A stretch of DNA of 64,000 bases, from contig NBAZ01000006.1 in assembly GCA_002794735.1 (NCBI GenBank), positions 248,001 to 312,000 on the forward strand. Reading direction: 5' to 3'. The stretch comes from Pyrrhoderma lamaoense. Taxonomy: Eukaryota; Basidiomycota; Agaricomycetes; Hymenochaetales; Hymenochaetaceae. The notes under the pieces were generated by a model. That model saw only the letters and a list, made by a program, of their open reading frames with translations, was not told the origin of the DNA and searched no databases. Both the position numbers and the translations under genes were made by a program. This document shows, in pieces, positions 32,101 to 44,554 of this stretch. Each line of letters opens with the position of its first letter. Within the stretch, counting starts at the first letter, position 1.

Positions 32101-32316
32101 GGAATGATAAAGGTACGCCACCAGGTAATGATCCCGGTAGGAATGTTACTGAATCCACTTTTTAATAATTTTCATCACTACCATGAACCATCCATTATGC
32201 AAATTCTGCGCTCAAACTTCTTCGACCCTTCAATTGTTGATATTCAAAATAGGATATCTTTGGTAGTCCAGATCCGAGAAAGAGACACATGGCAGAGACC
32301 CCTGCTTAGAATGTAA
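29148..32316 (+). CDS. DUR3: Urea active transporter (DUR3-type Na+/solute symporter family)
   Basis: Plasma-membrane high-affinity urea (and polyamine) symporter of the SSF family, ~15 membrane segments. After a short first exon ([16 protein letters not shown]) come [109 protein letters not shown] (a family signature), [20 protein letters not shown] and [18 protein letters not shown] hydrophilic loop (~31570-31830) precedes the last membrane segments ([20 protein letters not shown]). About a dozen introns; one junction near 31522 is out of phase by one base (see findings). The end is uncertain: after GMIK (~32112) the frame runs on to TAG/TAA by 32316, but an intron there is possible. Confidence 0.9.
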
Positions 32317-33621
32317 GGGAAAGGAGCTCCCCATTATAACGGTGAACTATAGAGTTTAGATCTATAGGATACGAATACACATGTAATATTGAAGTTGCCC
32401 GGAGATTTGTTTTACTTTTATGGCTCTATCTCGGTCATCCGAAGGTGGCCGTGAAGTTGATTGTTTACCCGTCAGCACTTTCACGACTATTCAAGGCGAG
32501 AGAAAATATAGCTTAATTTATTCAGTTTCAGCAGTTCTTGAAGCAGTAGATGATTTATGATATGATATGATTGATACATGTGAAGATGTTACTTAAATAT
32601 GTATTTGTAATCAGACCGGATAGTCACACGGAATCAAATCAGCTACTTGAAGTTGACGACCACCTCGACAGAGATGGGATCTACCCCAGCTATGATATCA
32701 GCAAGCGAACATTAAGGACTCGCTAGTACGGACATACAGAACCTCCTTAGCCCCTCAGTTAATGACGAAAACCAACTTTCTAACCCCGTCGGTTAACGTA
32801 GTTACCCCTGGTTGGATGACGGGTCCTCTGGTTGACCTTTCTGAGTCTGATATTGAATAATTTACCATTCTTTACGTGGAAATCTTCTCGGGCGCCTCAT
32901 CAACAGCAACTTATGACTTGAATGCTTAGGGCACCATTTTTCCGGAACTCTGCGCAAATTCATCTTTCTTTTTGATCTTCATGTTCAACCGGACCTCATA
33001 GGCTTATGTGCGAAGTGCGTCCCTTTCCATTTCAAACACAGTTCAGTGCAATTGGCTGAATCGCCAAACTCAGTGATTAAGTGACCTTGTAAGTCTCAGA
33101 AGAACGAGGGACTTCGATGAATCCCGAAGAGAATACAACAGACGATCTGAGAGATAATGACAATGCCACAAACTTCCTGTGCTCAGCGTGGCGTGGTCAT
33201 GACCCACTTCAGTATCGACTTGTCCTTACGATGTATGGACCATACTTCCCAGGGCTCCTCGGTCTTTTTTCGTATACGAGTTGCATCGAATCTCTGGCAA
33301 TAGCCGAGCCACACAACCACGAAACAGGACTAAAACTAAAACCGGATCGCAGCATGGCTTCGGAAGGATATCCGGTTTTGGTTCACCCTAAAGCAAAGCA
33401 GGGACAGTAGCTCAATCGTTGTGTATCTCCACAAATCTCGATGATCGTAGCAACTTACTGTATATATTATTCATCGTTTTTGCATTACTACAGCCCGCTT
33501 GGCTTAATCGGGGTCTTTGATATTCCAGATCACAATTACGGCGCGCTGACATGCAATAGTGAAAACCTTTAAAAAGCTTAAAAGGCGCCTCTTCTCACTC
33601 TCGTTTCCACCAGCACCAGCA
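32317..33621. other. Intergenic region with one weak ORF
   Basis: About 1.3 kb. A 97-codon open frame on plus (33117-33410) has no family motif and I do not call it. The right end (33440-33620) has TATA-like DNA and a pyrimidine-rich run just before the P450 start, as expected for its promoter. Confidence 0.4.
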
Positions 33622-36043
33622 ATGCTATCCCTCATTTTTCAAGTTGCTGTACTCCTCACCCTTCTCGTCCCCTTACTCTTCCTCTGGCGTCGCTACACCA
33701 GTAGTGTCCGTCATCTGAACGGTCCCCCAAGTACTTCATTTTGGCTTGGTACTTGCTGTCGTTCAATGCCAATGAAGTCTTGCTGATTAATTCTCAAGGT
33801 AACCTCGGCGAAGTTTACTCTCGTAATGGTTGGAAATATCACCGCGATCTAGTGGAACGTTATGGGGGTGCAGCTAAGATCCATGGGCTCCTTGGGGTAG
33901 GGGTGACTTGTTATTGAAACTCACTCATACTGAGTTCTCTTCAACCTATTTACTTACTTTAGTGTCATCAAGTTTACGTCTCTGATCCAAAGGCAATGTA
34001 CCATATGCTTGTCAAGGATGCTTCGATTTACGAAGAGACAACGTGGTATACTGAGTATGTATTTTAAGAAGTTTTGGTCTCCTGCCCGAGGATTTACAAA
34101 TGCATGGCATCTAGAGGGAATATGCTCGTCTTTGGTCCTGGTCTTCTTTCTACATCTGGCAAGTTTCTATCCCGTTCTTATCTGCAACGAAATTCTGAAG
34201 ATGTCTTTAGGGGATCATCATAGGAAGCAACGTAGGATGCTCAACCCCGTATTCTCTATAAAGAATATCCGAAACCTTACTCCGACATTTTATTCTGTTG
34301 TTCAGAAGGTTGGAGAATATTCCTTCTTGACACGCATTACTCGGGAAGTGCTGATACATACTTTGACATCTTTCAGCTGAAGGATGTTGTTGCCTACCAA
34401 ATAAAGGATGGTTCAAAAGAAGTCGATATGTTAATGTGGATGTCTCGCGCTGCTCTCGAAATTGTTGGGACAGGTGGCCTGGGGACCTCTATTGACTCAC
34501 TCCTGCCAGATCCAGAGTCAGTAACCGAGTATGGAAAGTCAATTAAGAATTTGATGTAGGTTCTAGCTCCTAACGCTACCACTTCATCTAAGAAACTGAA
34601 CTGTTTAATGTGGTTAATTGAAGACCATGTGCATTCCGTTTGAGCATGTTTCGAATGTTTGTTCCCTTTTTAATGAAGCTCGGACCACCGGGCTTTCGCA
34701 GGTTTCTAATTGATATTTCGCCATCCCGGGATCTCAAAAAGGTTAAAGACATAGTTGACATCATGGCAGAAACATCAAACGGTATCTATCGCGAGAAACT
34801 AGAGGCACTGAAGCAGGGAGACAAGGCTGTTATAGAGCAAGTAGGGCAAGGAAAAGATGTCATGAGTATATTGTGTAAGCTGATACAATTGAATTTTGCT
34901 CTTTGACCCAATATATCTGATCTTCGATCATCCAGTGAGGGCAAATATGTCTGCTTCTAAGGAGGATCGGCTTCCGGAGGACGAATTAATAGCTCAAATG
35001 AGGTTTGCCACTTCATATAGTACTCAAAAGGATATATATTTATTATCATCTTAGCACTTTCATGTTTGCGGGTCATGATACTACGTCTAGTGCCCTGTCA
35101 AGGATTCTCCACTGTCTTGCGGAGAATCAAGAGGAGCAAGAGAAACTTCGGCGGGATATCCTTGCATCCGGTGTTGTTGATGGCGATGAGGTTAGCTATT
35201 CTGAGCTAATGGCTGTACCATATTTGGATGCCGTCTGTCGCGAAACTTTAAGAGTGTAAGTTTCGTTTCCTTCGCATGCAATTAATTTTTATTCAAATTT
35301 AGCTCCCCAGACACCCACCGATTAATTTTATGGCAAGAACGTTAGTGCCCTGTTTAGTACTGGTCACGTAGTTTCAAGGCTAACTGAGGTACCTTACACT
35401 AGTGCTCGTAAAGATGTGATTCTCCCTCTCGGCACACCCTGCATGTCAGATGACGGGGAACACGAAATCGACCATCTTTGTATTCGCAAGGGCCAGAACC
35501 TCATCGTGGCGTTTGGAGCCGTCAATAGGTTGAAGTCTGTGTGGGGTCCTGATGCCTATGATTGGCGGCCTAGTCGCTGGCTCGAACCATTACCGAAATC
35601 AGTCTCGGACGCGCATATTGCCGGAGTGTACTCTTCTTTGTGAGCTTCCTTGTCAATATACTTATCAATTATTCTAATTATTAATTATTGCTACTAGGTT
35701 AACATTCAGTGCTGGTCCAAGGTCGTGCATGTAGGTTTTCACTTTCTTGACCGTAGTTGAAATTTGGTGCTAATGTATTTCTATTAGTGGTTTCAAGTAT
35801 GCAGAACTGGAGATGAGTAAGTAGCGTTTACTTGATGTTCTGAAAAACGTTGGCCTCATATGGACTCTTTCCCAAGAACTAATCTTAGCGGTTCTCATCA
35901 AGAATTTCCGTTTTGAACTGCCCAAAGACAGGACAATTGTTTGGAACCTTGGTGGGATACAAACCCCCGCAGTTAAGGGCCAAGAAACAGCCACTCCACA
36001 ATTGCCACTCAGAGTTACGAGGATCTCAAGCGGTTCTCCGTGA
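33622..36043 (+). CDS. Cytochrome P450 monooxygenase
   Basis: Membrane-anchored microsomal P450 of a fungal multi-copy clan; substrate unknown. About 13 exons splice to ~540 aa. N-terminal membrane anchor (MLSLIFQVAVLLTLLVPLLF) and proline hinge (NGPPSTSFW); C-helix region DHHRKQRRMLNPVFS; I-helix oxygen-binding motif FAGHDTTSSALSR; K-helix ExxR in CRETLRVHPPINFMART; PERF-like WRPSRWLEPLP; and the haem-binding loop TFSAGPRSCIGFKYAELEM with the axial Cys. The C-terminus (FRFELPKDRTIVWNLGGIQT) ends at TGA 36041-36043. All key residues are present and all junctions can be resolved in frame, including a GC-AG intron (34159-34210) and an acceptor at ~35311 that gives the conserved HPPIN segment. 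No frame breaks were found. Confidence 0.92.
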
Positions 36044-36957
36044 ACATTTGGATATTCTATGAAAACCAATCTTGTGGTATCTAAACTCCTCTTTTGTTGT
36101 TATTTTTAGAATACGACGCTCCGCGACTCCAGAACATCCCGCGATTGGAACCCCGCGCGCAGAGAATTCAAATATTACAAGGACAATATATAACGAATTA
36201 TAAAACTATTTTGACCCTTTCCAATTCTTTATTTCATACATCGATGTCTTGCTCTTTTTGTTCTCTTGAGTGTTGCACTTACTGTATAATTAGTTTTTGA
36301 TTTACCTTACGATAACTTTGATCTTTGAGACCCTAATAATTTCTGTTTTCTCAGAATAATTGTATTATTATTAATATCTACATTTTTATCTACATCTACT
36401 AGTTGTACCAACTATTCTACGAATAAAATCTTCCATTGTAATTTTCCGAGAACAACTCCCGAAACCAGATCTAAACACTATTGGCGGTGTGTAATCGGGA
36501 GGATGTTTGTGAGCAAGCCAGAACCCAACCAGAAAGCAACACACCTTTGCCAGAGAATATCTAGAATTCTAGTATAAACTCTATAAAATAACAAATAAGA
36601 GATTTTTTCAATAAACTTTCGGTGACTAACTCTGATGGCCACATGTAGATAAATAACGCCGGACATGTTACGCGTCTTCAACGCCCTTTCGCCTATAAAT
36701 TATGCTTCAAGAAGCTTCGTCTCTACCCTTCAATCTAAGCCCGAGGACCTGAGAATACCAAGAATACAAAGTCTTTATCGGATCGTTATCGTAAACTTCT
36801 TTGAAAAGAAATATACTGATTAAGGGTAATTTCCGAGGCTACAACCCAATGTTCAATTCGTTTTTCTGATTTCCTAACACAGGTTACCCAATTGACGACT
36901 GTCTCATTGTTTCAATAACATACCTCGGACGTACAATTCTTGTTGTATCGTCTGGGA
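36044..36957. other. Intergenic region between P450 and UBR7-like gene
   Basis: About 0.9 kb of AT-rich DNA with no supported gene. A TATAAAT-like element occurs near 36691. A GATTGGAACC string near 36142 recalls a tRNA T arm but does not fold into a tRNA. Confidence 0.4.
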
Positions 36958-38783
36958 ATGTCACAAACACTACAATCTATTCTAGATTCCGAAGCTCGTC
37001 TGATATCCGAAGCAGCAGAGGCCCTCCCACACCAGTTTAATCGCTGTACCTATAGTTTGGGCTATATACGCCAACCCCTTTATCTATGTTTAACCTGTGC
37101 TCAGACTCGAGGGATCTGTAGTGCATGCTCTATTGCATGCCATACTGATCATGAACAGGTCGAACTATTTCCAAAACGTCATTTTCGGTGCGATTGCCCG
37201 ACAATTAGTCTAGAGCAAGAATGCACGCTACACAAAACATGTGAAATAGAGAACGCTGAAAACGTGTACGGGCAAAACTTCCGGGGTGAGTTTTGTCGAT
37301 GTGGGAGACCATACGATGCTACCAAAGAAAAAGAAACAATGATCCAATGTTTGGCGTGTGAGGTAGGATTTCTTTTCTGGTTCTCCTATTGCCTAACCTT
37401 ATTGTGTTGGGGTTGGTATCTCTTCTATCTTTGTATAACTGTCTATTATCAATTTACTATTAGTGATCGGCTAAATCTTCGTTTATTTTCTTTATAGGAC
37501 TGGTTTCATGAGTCTTGTCTGAATTTACGTGAACGGCCACCTTCTCGTGAAATTACTCCTGTGCCTGGCTCTCTTGGAGATGATACTAATGTTAGCAACA
37601 GCAATGATACTGTATCTGAAGCCTCCTCCTTAGAATCTCCACCTCTTATTAGAGATGGAGATTATGATGCCTTAATCTGTAAAACATGTGTTCTCAAAAA
37701 CTCCACACTACGTCGCTGGGCGGGAACGAAGGGTGCTATGCTTGTTGTTAGAGAAAATGAAGGCACTCCGTGGGCTATCCTTGATGGTACCACCGAGGAT
37801 TACGAGGCCGAAGTAGAAGTTCAGTCTTCGACTATCTCCGGTGGAATTTCTTCCTCATCACTCGCGATCGGGGCAGCAGACCCCACAAAGTACGTAGGCG
37901 GCACGGGAAGTAAGCGCAATCTCGACTCTATTACTCCGAGAACATCCTCGGAGGAAGACAGGTCGAAACGTCCTCGGACTGTCGAAATCCAATCCAAGAT
38001 GCGCTCAGACAGCGAAACCAGCTCATATATACCCTGTCTGGCGCCGCGCCAGCCAGAAAAGGCCAAAAGTATTGTAGATGCATTATCATCTGATCCAGAT
38101 AACTCCCTATGGGGTGCCGGGGATGTGTTCCTTACAGATGGCTGGAGGACAAGATGGTGTAGATGTCCCCAAGTAGAGTCTTCGACTATTTCTGTGGTGG
38201 TGAGCGATACTAATCAGGGCGTGATATTTTTATCAGTGCCTACCTCCATTAGAGAGAGATTCCTACCTTCTTACAGAGGAAGAGACTTATGAACCTCCCG
38301 AAGACCCGGACTCTGGTATGGCATCTAAAGAATGAACAAAGTGCTGTTTCTGATCGTTCTTTATTCATGATCTTCTACAAAACTTTCTGCATATGAAATT
38401 TGTACTAGGTTTCTCACTCGAAGAGCTGGGGATGCGTGCCCTTCAGAATCTCCCCCGTGATCGGGCGATAGATGGGATTAGAGCTTTCAATGATATGAGG
38501 TTCGTATTCAAGCATTCTCTACCTTCTTCTTGTCCTTTCAGATCCACATTTCCTCCGATACCATCTTATTGTCCCTAACTCATTGTTCTATAAAATTTTC
38601 TATCTTTTGGTTGCTAACCATCTCTCGCTACTAATTTTGATCGCGATTACGATCAAAAGAGATGAATTGCTCTCGTATCTCCGACCATTCGCTGAAGGAG
38701 GAAAAGTTGTGAATGAAGCGGATATTCGGGCGTTCTTTGCGGAGAAAGAAGAACTTCGCCAAGCTCGTTCTGAGAAAATGTAA
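36958..38783 (+). CDS. UBR7: UBR-box/PHD E3 ubiquitin ligase (UBR7 / mlo2-like)
   Basis: Protein with a UBR-type zinc finger followed by a PHD finger, the architecture of human UBR7 and fission-yeast Mlo2 (chromatin-linked ubiquitin ligase/adaptor). Five exons, ~465 aa. The UBR box spans ~residues 24-100 (NRCTYSLGYIRQPLYLCLTC, CSACSIACHTDHEQVELF, RHFRCDCP). The PHD-like finger is at ~residues 115-230 (EFCRCGRPYD, MIQCLACEDWFHESCLNL, then LICKTCVLKN), split by the intron at ~37362-37497. An acidic/Ser-rich region follows, then WCRCPQ-CLPPLE, EEETYEPPEDPDSG, FSLEELGMRALQNLPRDRAI and a charged C-terminus ending at TAA 38781-38783. The start at 36958 (MSQTLQS) was preferred because the upstream in-frame start is not an ATG. 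All introns join in phase. Confidence 0.9.
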
Positions 38784-39612
38784 GTTTGTTACTCGTAACC
38801 AATATCAACCTATGCAGGCCTCCATTATAGCAAGTCATCTCATAATCAGAAAATTGCTCAGGATTCCAAAGTGAATTTTTCCCACTTTAACTCAATGTTC
38901 AGGTCCTTACCTATAGTTTGGCTTAATCCCGAAACTATAAGAAAACGTGACACCCATATCTCAATAAATCTCATTCTGGATACACATACTTCATTCTATC
39001 CTTTCTGCCTGTTTTAGTAGCAGTATTGTGTAGTAGGGGGCCGATCTATATATTTCAGTATCCGTGAGCGTTTGGTACATATTCATACCAGCAAAACCAA
39101 GCTCCATTCAACCGCCAGAGTAATACTTATTTTCGGCGTCGCTAAGGTGGCTTTCTCAAGGGTATATCTCATTTTTCTCCACGAATGACATCCAAACGAA
39201 CAATGATTCACTGAGATGACAAATATCTTTATGATCTCAGATTTCTATCTTTTAGATTAAGCTCGCTAATTAACATATATGGCGATCAGTCCGCAAAAGC
39301 ATATCTATATTCATGCAGATTGTGCTTCAAATCCGTATATCGCAGAGTTTTTAGATATCGTTATGACTTGGAGCTCTCTCTTTGGGGTTTCATATAGTTT
39401 TAGTATAGATATCAGCTTAATATATGTTCACGAGCTTAGAGCTAGCTGCTATTACGGTATTGATGCTTATGTAAAATTATGACAGACTAATCAATTTTGT
39501 ACGCTTACCAAGCTTTCTTAGTTTCTATCAAATCGGTGCTCGTGAGAATTTTCATTTTCAGATAGGAGGCCGACTGATCTTTAGTCAGCTTGATTCACGG
39601 TACCACCGTCAA
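38784..39612. other. Intergenic region upstream of tannase-family gene
   Basis: About 0.8 kb, AT-rich, without supported coding exons. It should hold the UBR7-like 3' UTR and the promoter of the secreted esterase. Confidence 0.4.
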
Positions 39613-41472
39613 TGAGCATTAACTACTATTGGGTGCTATGTTTGCTGACATTCGCATCAGGAAGCACAGGTCGCTATGTTCGATCTTAAGGGGATAGCAA
39701 ACTGGCAAATACCTCTAGGAATAGTGTCCTCTTTCTTCGATAACCACTTCACCTTAGACCCTCAAGCTACTTGTTCACAATTAAATAGTAACAAAATTAT
39801 AGGTCTCTCAGCTCTCGACGCGACTATTTTCAATGCAGTTTATCATGGGAATGCAACTCAAGTACCAAAGCTCGGCGCCTCTGATGGTCTGGCTCAAATT
39901 GATAGTGCCTTATGTCAAATCCAATTTTACGTGAATACTTCGAGTTCCTCTGCCATTACCGCAGAAATATGGCTTCCAACCGACTGGAACAATCGATTCC
40001 TGGCTTTGGGTAATGGTGGTCTTGGTGGATGTAGGTCAAAAACTCATGTAAAAAACATTATTACTGAATGATGATGTTTTGTTTAGTAATTGACTATGAC
40101 AATTTGAATTATGGGACTGCTTTGGGATTTGCTACTGTTGCTTCAAATAACGGACATGATGGAAACTCAGGATTATTCTTCGCGAACAATAGTGAAGTAC
40201 TCGCAGACTTTACATCTCGAGCAATTCACGTTGAAACTCTTGTTGGAAAACGTATCTTGAAGGATTACTATAATCGCTATGCAAAACGCTCATATTATAT
40301 GGGCTGTTCAACAGGGGGACGCCAAGGTATTTACGCCGCATTGAACTACCCAGATGACTTTGATGGTGTGCTAGCTGGAGCTCCAGCGACGAACTTTATA
40401 AACTTACTGGGCTGGAGTGCAATCGTCAGTAAAGCCGTCGGTGCACCAGATGGAGAAAAGAGTGAGAACTTTATACCCTCCTCCCTCTCAGGCTACATTT
40501 CTTCGGAGATAAAGAGGCAATGTCACCTGACAGTGCGTAGCAAGGGTGGGTTCATCTCAGAACCTGAAGCCTGCGCGTTTCGTCCTGAGGAACTCATCTG
40601 TGATGGGAAGAATAGCGAGCAGCCCTGCCTATCTAGGCCACAAGTTGAAGCCCTACGAGTTGTTTATTCTCCTCTATATGGTCTCAACGGAGAATTCATA
40701 TTCCTCGCCTTGACCCAGGCGCTGAGGATTCTCCTAAAGCCTGGGAAACACTTTTTTCCGGGAAGGCATTCCAATACTCAGATGTACGGTTTTTTCATAC
40801 GTGGATATCCTCGTGTTCATTTTAATCTTCTTTTAGGATTGGATGAAGTACGTTGTCTATGACGACCCAAATTATGATTACCGCAACATTGATCTCAAAG
40901 CCATTGCTAAAGCTCAGGCCCAGGATCCCGGTAATGTTTCAACTTACACAGGGGATCTATCTGCATTTCGTGATAATGGTGGAAAGCTCATCACTTATCA
41001 TGGCCTTGCTGATTCAGTACGCATCCTTTCTTTCACAAATACTCAATTCCAAATATATAACCCACGGAAAATGTGCTAGTTGATTCCATCGGGTAATTCA
41101 AGGGACTATTATGGTCTTGTATCCCGTACGATGAACGCAAAACCTAGCACTCTTGACGAGTTCTACCGATTATTCCTTGTTCCTGGTATGGACCATTGCA
41201 TTGGAGGGCGTGGTGCCTTCCGCTTCGGCCAACACGCCCATGCAGCCCCTCCGGCCGACTCTCCTACCGATAGCTCTGACGAAAGTACCAGAGACACAGC
41301 TGGGGACTCCGTAAGCAACATACTTCTTGAACTTGTAGACTGGGTAGAAAACGGGAAAGCCCCAGACATCGTTCGTGGAGCTTCAAAAGATGGGAAGAGT
41401 AGACAAGTACATTGTCGTTACCCAAAGAAAGTTAATGGTGATGACTGCATCGAAGGTCCACAAATCCCTTGA
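39613..41472 (+). CDS. Tannase/feruloyl esterase family secreted hydrolase
   Basis: Secreted serine esterase of the tannase/feruloyl esterase B family, which cleaves aromatic esters from plant material. A signal-peptide exon (MSINYYWVLCLLTFASGS) joins through a weak GTCGCT donor to FFDNHFTLDPQATCSQL. Then follow AEIWLPTDWNNRFLALGNGG, GTALGFATVASNNGHDGN, the nucleophile motif YYMGCSTGGRQGIYAA, LAGAPATNF, the acid region KLITYHGLADSLIPSGNS, and the paired Cys-His PGMDHCIGGRG. The family couples catalytic Ser and His by a disulphide between the Cys of GCSTGG and the Cys of HCIGG, both present. About 530 aa, stop at 41470-41472. One frame break occurs at the CC 40703-40704 (between NGEFIF and RLDPGAEDSPKAW) and is repaired by one extra C. 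The C-terminus holds a Ser/Asp-rich insertion (PADSPTDSSDESTRD). Confidence 0.87.
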
Positions 41473-41670
41473 ATGATAACTATCATATTGTGGGACACTC
41501 TTAACAATATGTTCTGTTAGCTTAACTTAGTCGGATTATGAGCTATGTAAATGAGAATATGGTGTTTCGATCTCTTGTATGAGAAAACATACGAACTGAC
41601 CAACTAGGCATATAGTTGCAGTGTACAAGTCTCTGATTACTCTATCTCTACAAAGATAAACAAAATAAGT

Positions 41671-43881
41671 TTACACAATCCAGGATGTACCCTTTCGTCT
41701 ACCAAGGATGATTCTAACAACTGTAAAAGCACAAAAACCTGTCATACAAAGAGTCTAAGTATTCCGAATAATGTATTATCAGTTCTTATACCAATGATAT
41801 AGAGAAAGACCTTACCCCGTTAAATACAATTGGTCGCCACCAAATAAATCTAGATGTCAGTAATGCTCCAGATATGGGTGTCCCTTAATTTTGTAATTGG
41901 CATCAGCATACCGAAATGATATCAATATACTACTAACCAATGAGACTTCCAATGCCTATGAAGGGGAAAACATATAAAATGGCCAGTTTAGAAAAAGAAA
42001 GAATTATATACCTGTAAAAGTGAAACACAATCCCATTCGTGCACTGAAGATTGTTCGTGCATTAAGTTAGCAATATCGCATTAATGAGCTATCGCATAAG
42101 TTTACCCAAGCTCTCCAGGAGTTTCTGCCAAGGATGCCAGCAATGGACTCATGAGGGTAACAACTAAAAACACATATGTAGATATATGTTTGTTAGTTCA
42201 ACATAAGCACAATAAATTACCCACAAGAACCGGAGAAGAAGCCATATAAAACCGCAAATATGATGGTTCCCACTGTTGTCCGCACGGCAATCATACTGAA
42301 CATGAGTATGGTGGCACAGAATGTTGAGACTAGGAACATATTCGTAACACCGAAAGGCTTAGCAAAAAATCCAGGAGCAAGTCTTCCAAAGAAGGATGAA
42401 CCATTAAGGATTGATAACTGTGCGCAAATATTTAAGTATTAGTAAGTCGCGAGTGAGAGTAGGCCAGCACACGAACAGAAAAGAAAGCGAATGTAGTATC
42501 CAATCCGTGTGTGATCGCATCTAGTTGGAGATAGAAACAGGGAAAGAAAAACACCAACTCATATAGGGTCATACTACATCACAAATAATAAGTAAATGCA
42601 CAAACGATTCTGTGCATAAGTAAGACACAGTCTTACCCAAAGACAAAGCAAACGTAGGGCAAATCAGAAGCAAATCTCTTGATGGTATCAAAGTTACTAT
42701 TCGATATCTCTTTTGCTGTCTTGGGATCTCCCTTGTTTTCACGACCGATGTCTCCTGGTGTCCCATTCAATGTCGTATTAGAATCAATCTGGTTGGTGAC
42801 TGTGTCTGGGTATTTCGTGCGTAAGAGTAAGATGGCAATAATCTGTAGTCCTAGGATCAAACCACCACTCGCACGAACGCCTAGAACAAAGCTAGCATGT
42901 GGGCTTGATGAGCCATGGAAAAGGCAGTTTAACATGATTGGATGTAAAAGCCCTCCAAACGAGGACCCTGCAACGGCAATACACATTGCACGTGCCCGAG
43001 TATGTGGTTTTTTGAAGTGATGCGCAAGAACGGCCATAGACGGGAGATAGATCAGACTTGAGCCTAAGCCCATTCCTAATCCCTGAGCTAAAAATACCTA
43101 GAGATGAAAAAAAAAGTCACTTCGCATAGCTCATACGTATCACTCTTGATTAAGTTACCTGGTAGTATTTTTCTGGTTGCGCTAATGAGAGCATAAAGAG
43201 ACTAATTATGAAGAGGACCGAACCAGACACAATTAGGTGGTAACTGACTAACAAAGGTAAATGTCTGCTTGGGAAACAAAACAGAATTAAATCGGAGTGT
43301 AGGCTGACCAGTATCCTCTATCAAAGAGAGGTCCTGTAAAAAGGCCCATAGTCAGCATAAGGAATGATTGCGTGCTTCCTATCCAACTTTGAAGTATAAT
43401 CAGACACAAGGACAGACAAATCGGTAGAGACCCGACTGACCTGATTTGAGAAGAGGTTGACATAGTCAAGAACTCGCGAACATAGAAGTCTATCAACGGC
43501 TTGATAAGGAATCAATGGACTATAACTGTACATAGCTATTACCTTGGTAAACGCCAAAGGCATTAGAATATCTAAAACACGGTATCTAGTTAGACATCAA
43601 CGACATGATTTTATGTAAAACACACCCAAAGCCCGTAGATTGAAGTATGAACCTGTAAAGGTAAGGAATCTTTGAGCAGGCCCGTCTTTTCTGAAGTCCA
43701 CTCACGCAGAAACAACGGTAGTCCATGCCCAAAAACCCCCTTCAGTGTCCTCCTTTTCAATTTCATTGTCCGACTGCTTCTCCAAGAATTCATGGATTTG
43801 GTCAGAGCCTGAGCTGCTCGGCTGATTTAGTTGTTCCAGCGACTGGATATTTTTGTGTTCGTTGATCTCTGTAAGGGACAT
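41671..43881 (-). CDS. MFS monocarboxylate-type transporter (MCT/SLC16-like)
   Basis: Twelve-TM major facilitator of the fungal monocarboxylate-permease group. A hydrophilic N-terminus (MSLTEINEHKNIQSLEQLNQ) leads into EGGFWAWTTVVSA, GFGYSNAFGVYQ and DFYVREFLTMSTSSQISW (the typical YxDFY-like segment after TM1). Next are GLFTGPLFDRGY, AQGLGMGLGSSLIYLPSMAV, HHFKKPHTRARAMCIAVAGS (the loop 2-3 basic motif region), FGRLAPGFFAKPFGV (second-half A-motif equivalent), MSPLLASLAETPGELG, ARMGLCFTFTG and GSLIGTPISGALL. The last exon ends RRKGTSWIV with stop at 41671-41673. About ten introns, all joinable in phase, no frame breaks. Substrate unknown; such proteins may export or import organic acids or secondary metabolites. 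Confidence 0.88.
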
Positions 43882-44554
43882 CCTAAGTTCAGCTTTTGAG
43901 GTGTAGTAGCGGGCAGGCCACTGGTGATGCACAAATTTATACTCTTACTCCTCAAGACACGCCAGAGGCAAGGTTCTCGGTCACTTTCTGTTACACGTAG
44001 GCGGAGTTTGTATAAAAGAAGGCACGTAATAGCCAATGTCATTATGAGAAGATCCGGAAAATTTTCAGTATTTTCTTGCAGTTTGACCAGGGATCACATA
44101 TCTTTTGTTGCTTCCAGAACCCACTGCATCAAGTACATCAGTGACATTATCGATTCTACACTAGATTCGGACCCGGGTCATGACGGAAATATGACGGAAG
44201 CTGTAGTTTATGTTGCCTTGAGAAGTAGCAAAATTCATGATGCTGATACGTATGATACATATGTACGACACTAGAAGAAGACAGACTTGCATACGAAAAA
44301 CACAAATGAATTATAGAGTGACGTAAAGCTATAATAGTAATGAGTCATAATAGAATATATCATTAAGAGAACGAAATCATACCAGAAAATTAGATTCTTT
44401 GGAATTCTTCGATATGATACTACGACTAACTAGAAATACAAAAAGACTTTGCGCGACAGATCTAGACCATAGATGGAATGATGTAAGACAGAAAAATAAG
44501 CTCAAACCGAAGAAAAAAGAAAAAAGAACTAGTAAAAGTGTGTCTAGAGTGAAT
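43882..44554. other. Intergenic region between transporter start and GLE1 end
   Basis: About 670 bp with short overlapping open frames and no conserved motif. It holds the transporter promoter and the GLE1 3' region. Confidence 0.4.

Noticed and set aside
33117..33410. 97-codon plus-strand open frame between DUR3 and P450
   Set aside because: No family motif, no splice partners and ordinary intergenic composition; not called as a gene.
35810..35880. Apparent in-frame stop (SK then TAG) just after the P450 haem loop
   Set aside because: It lies in a GTAAG..CCCAAG intron; splicing gives AELEMKLILAVLIKNFRFEL, the normal family sequence.
36118..36165. tRNA-like T-arm string (GATTGGAACC) on the minus strand
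   Set aside because: No matching acceptor, D or anticodon stems could be built around it.
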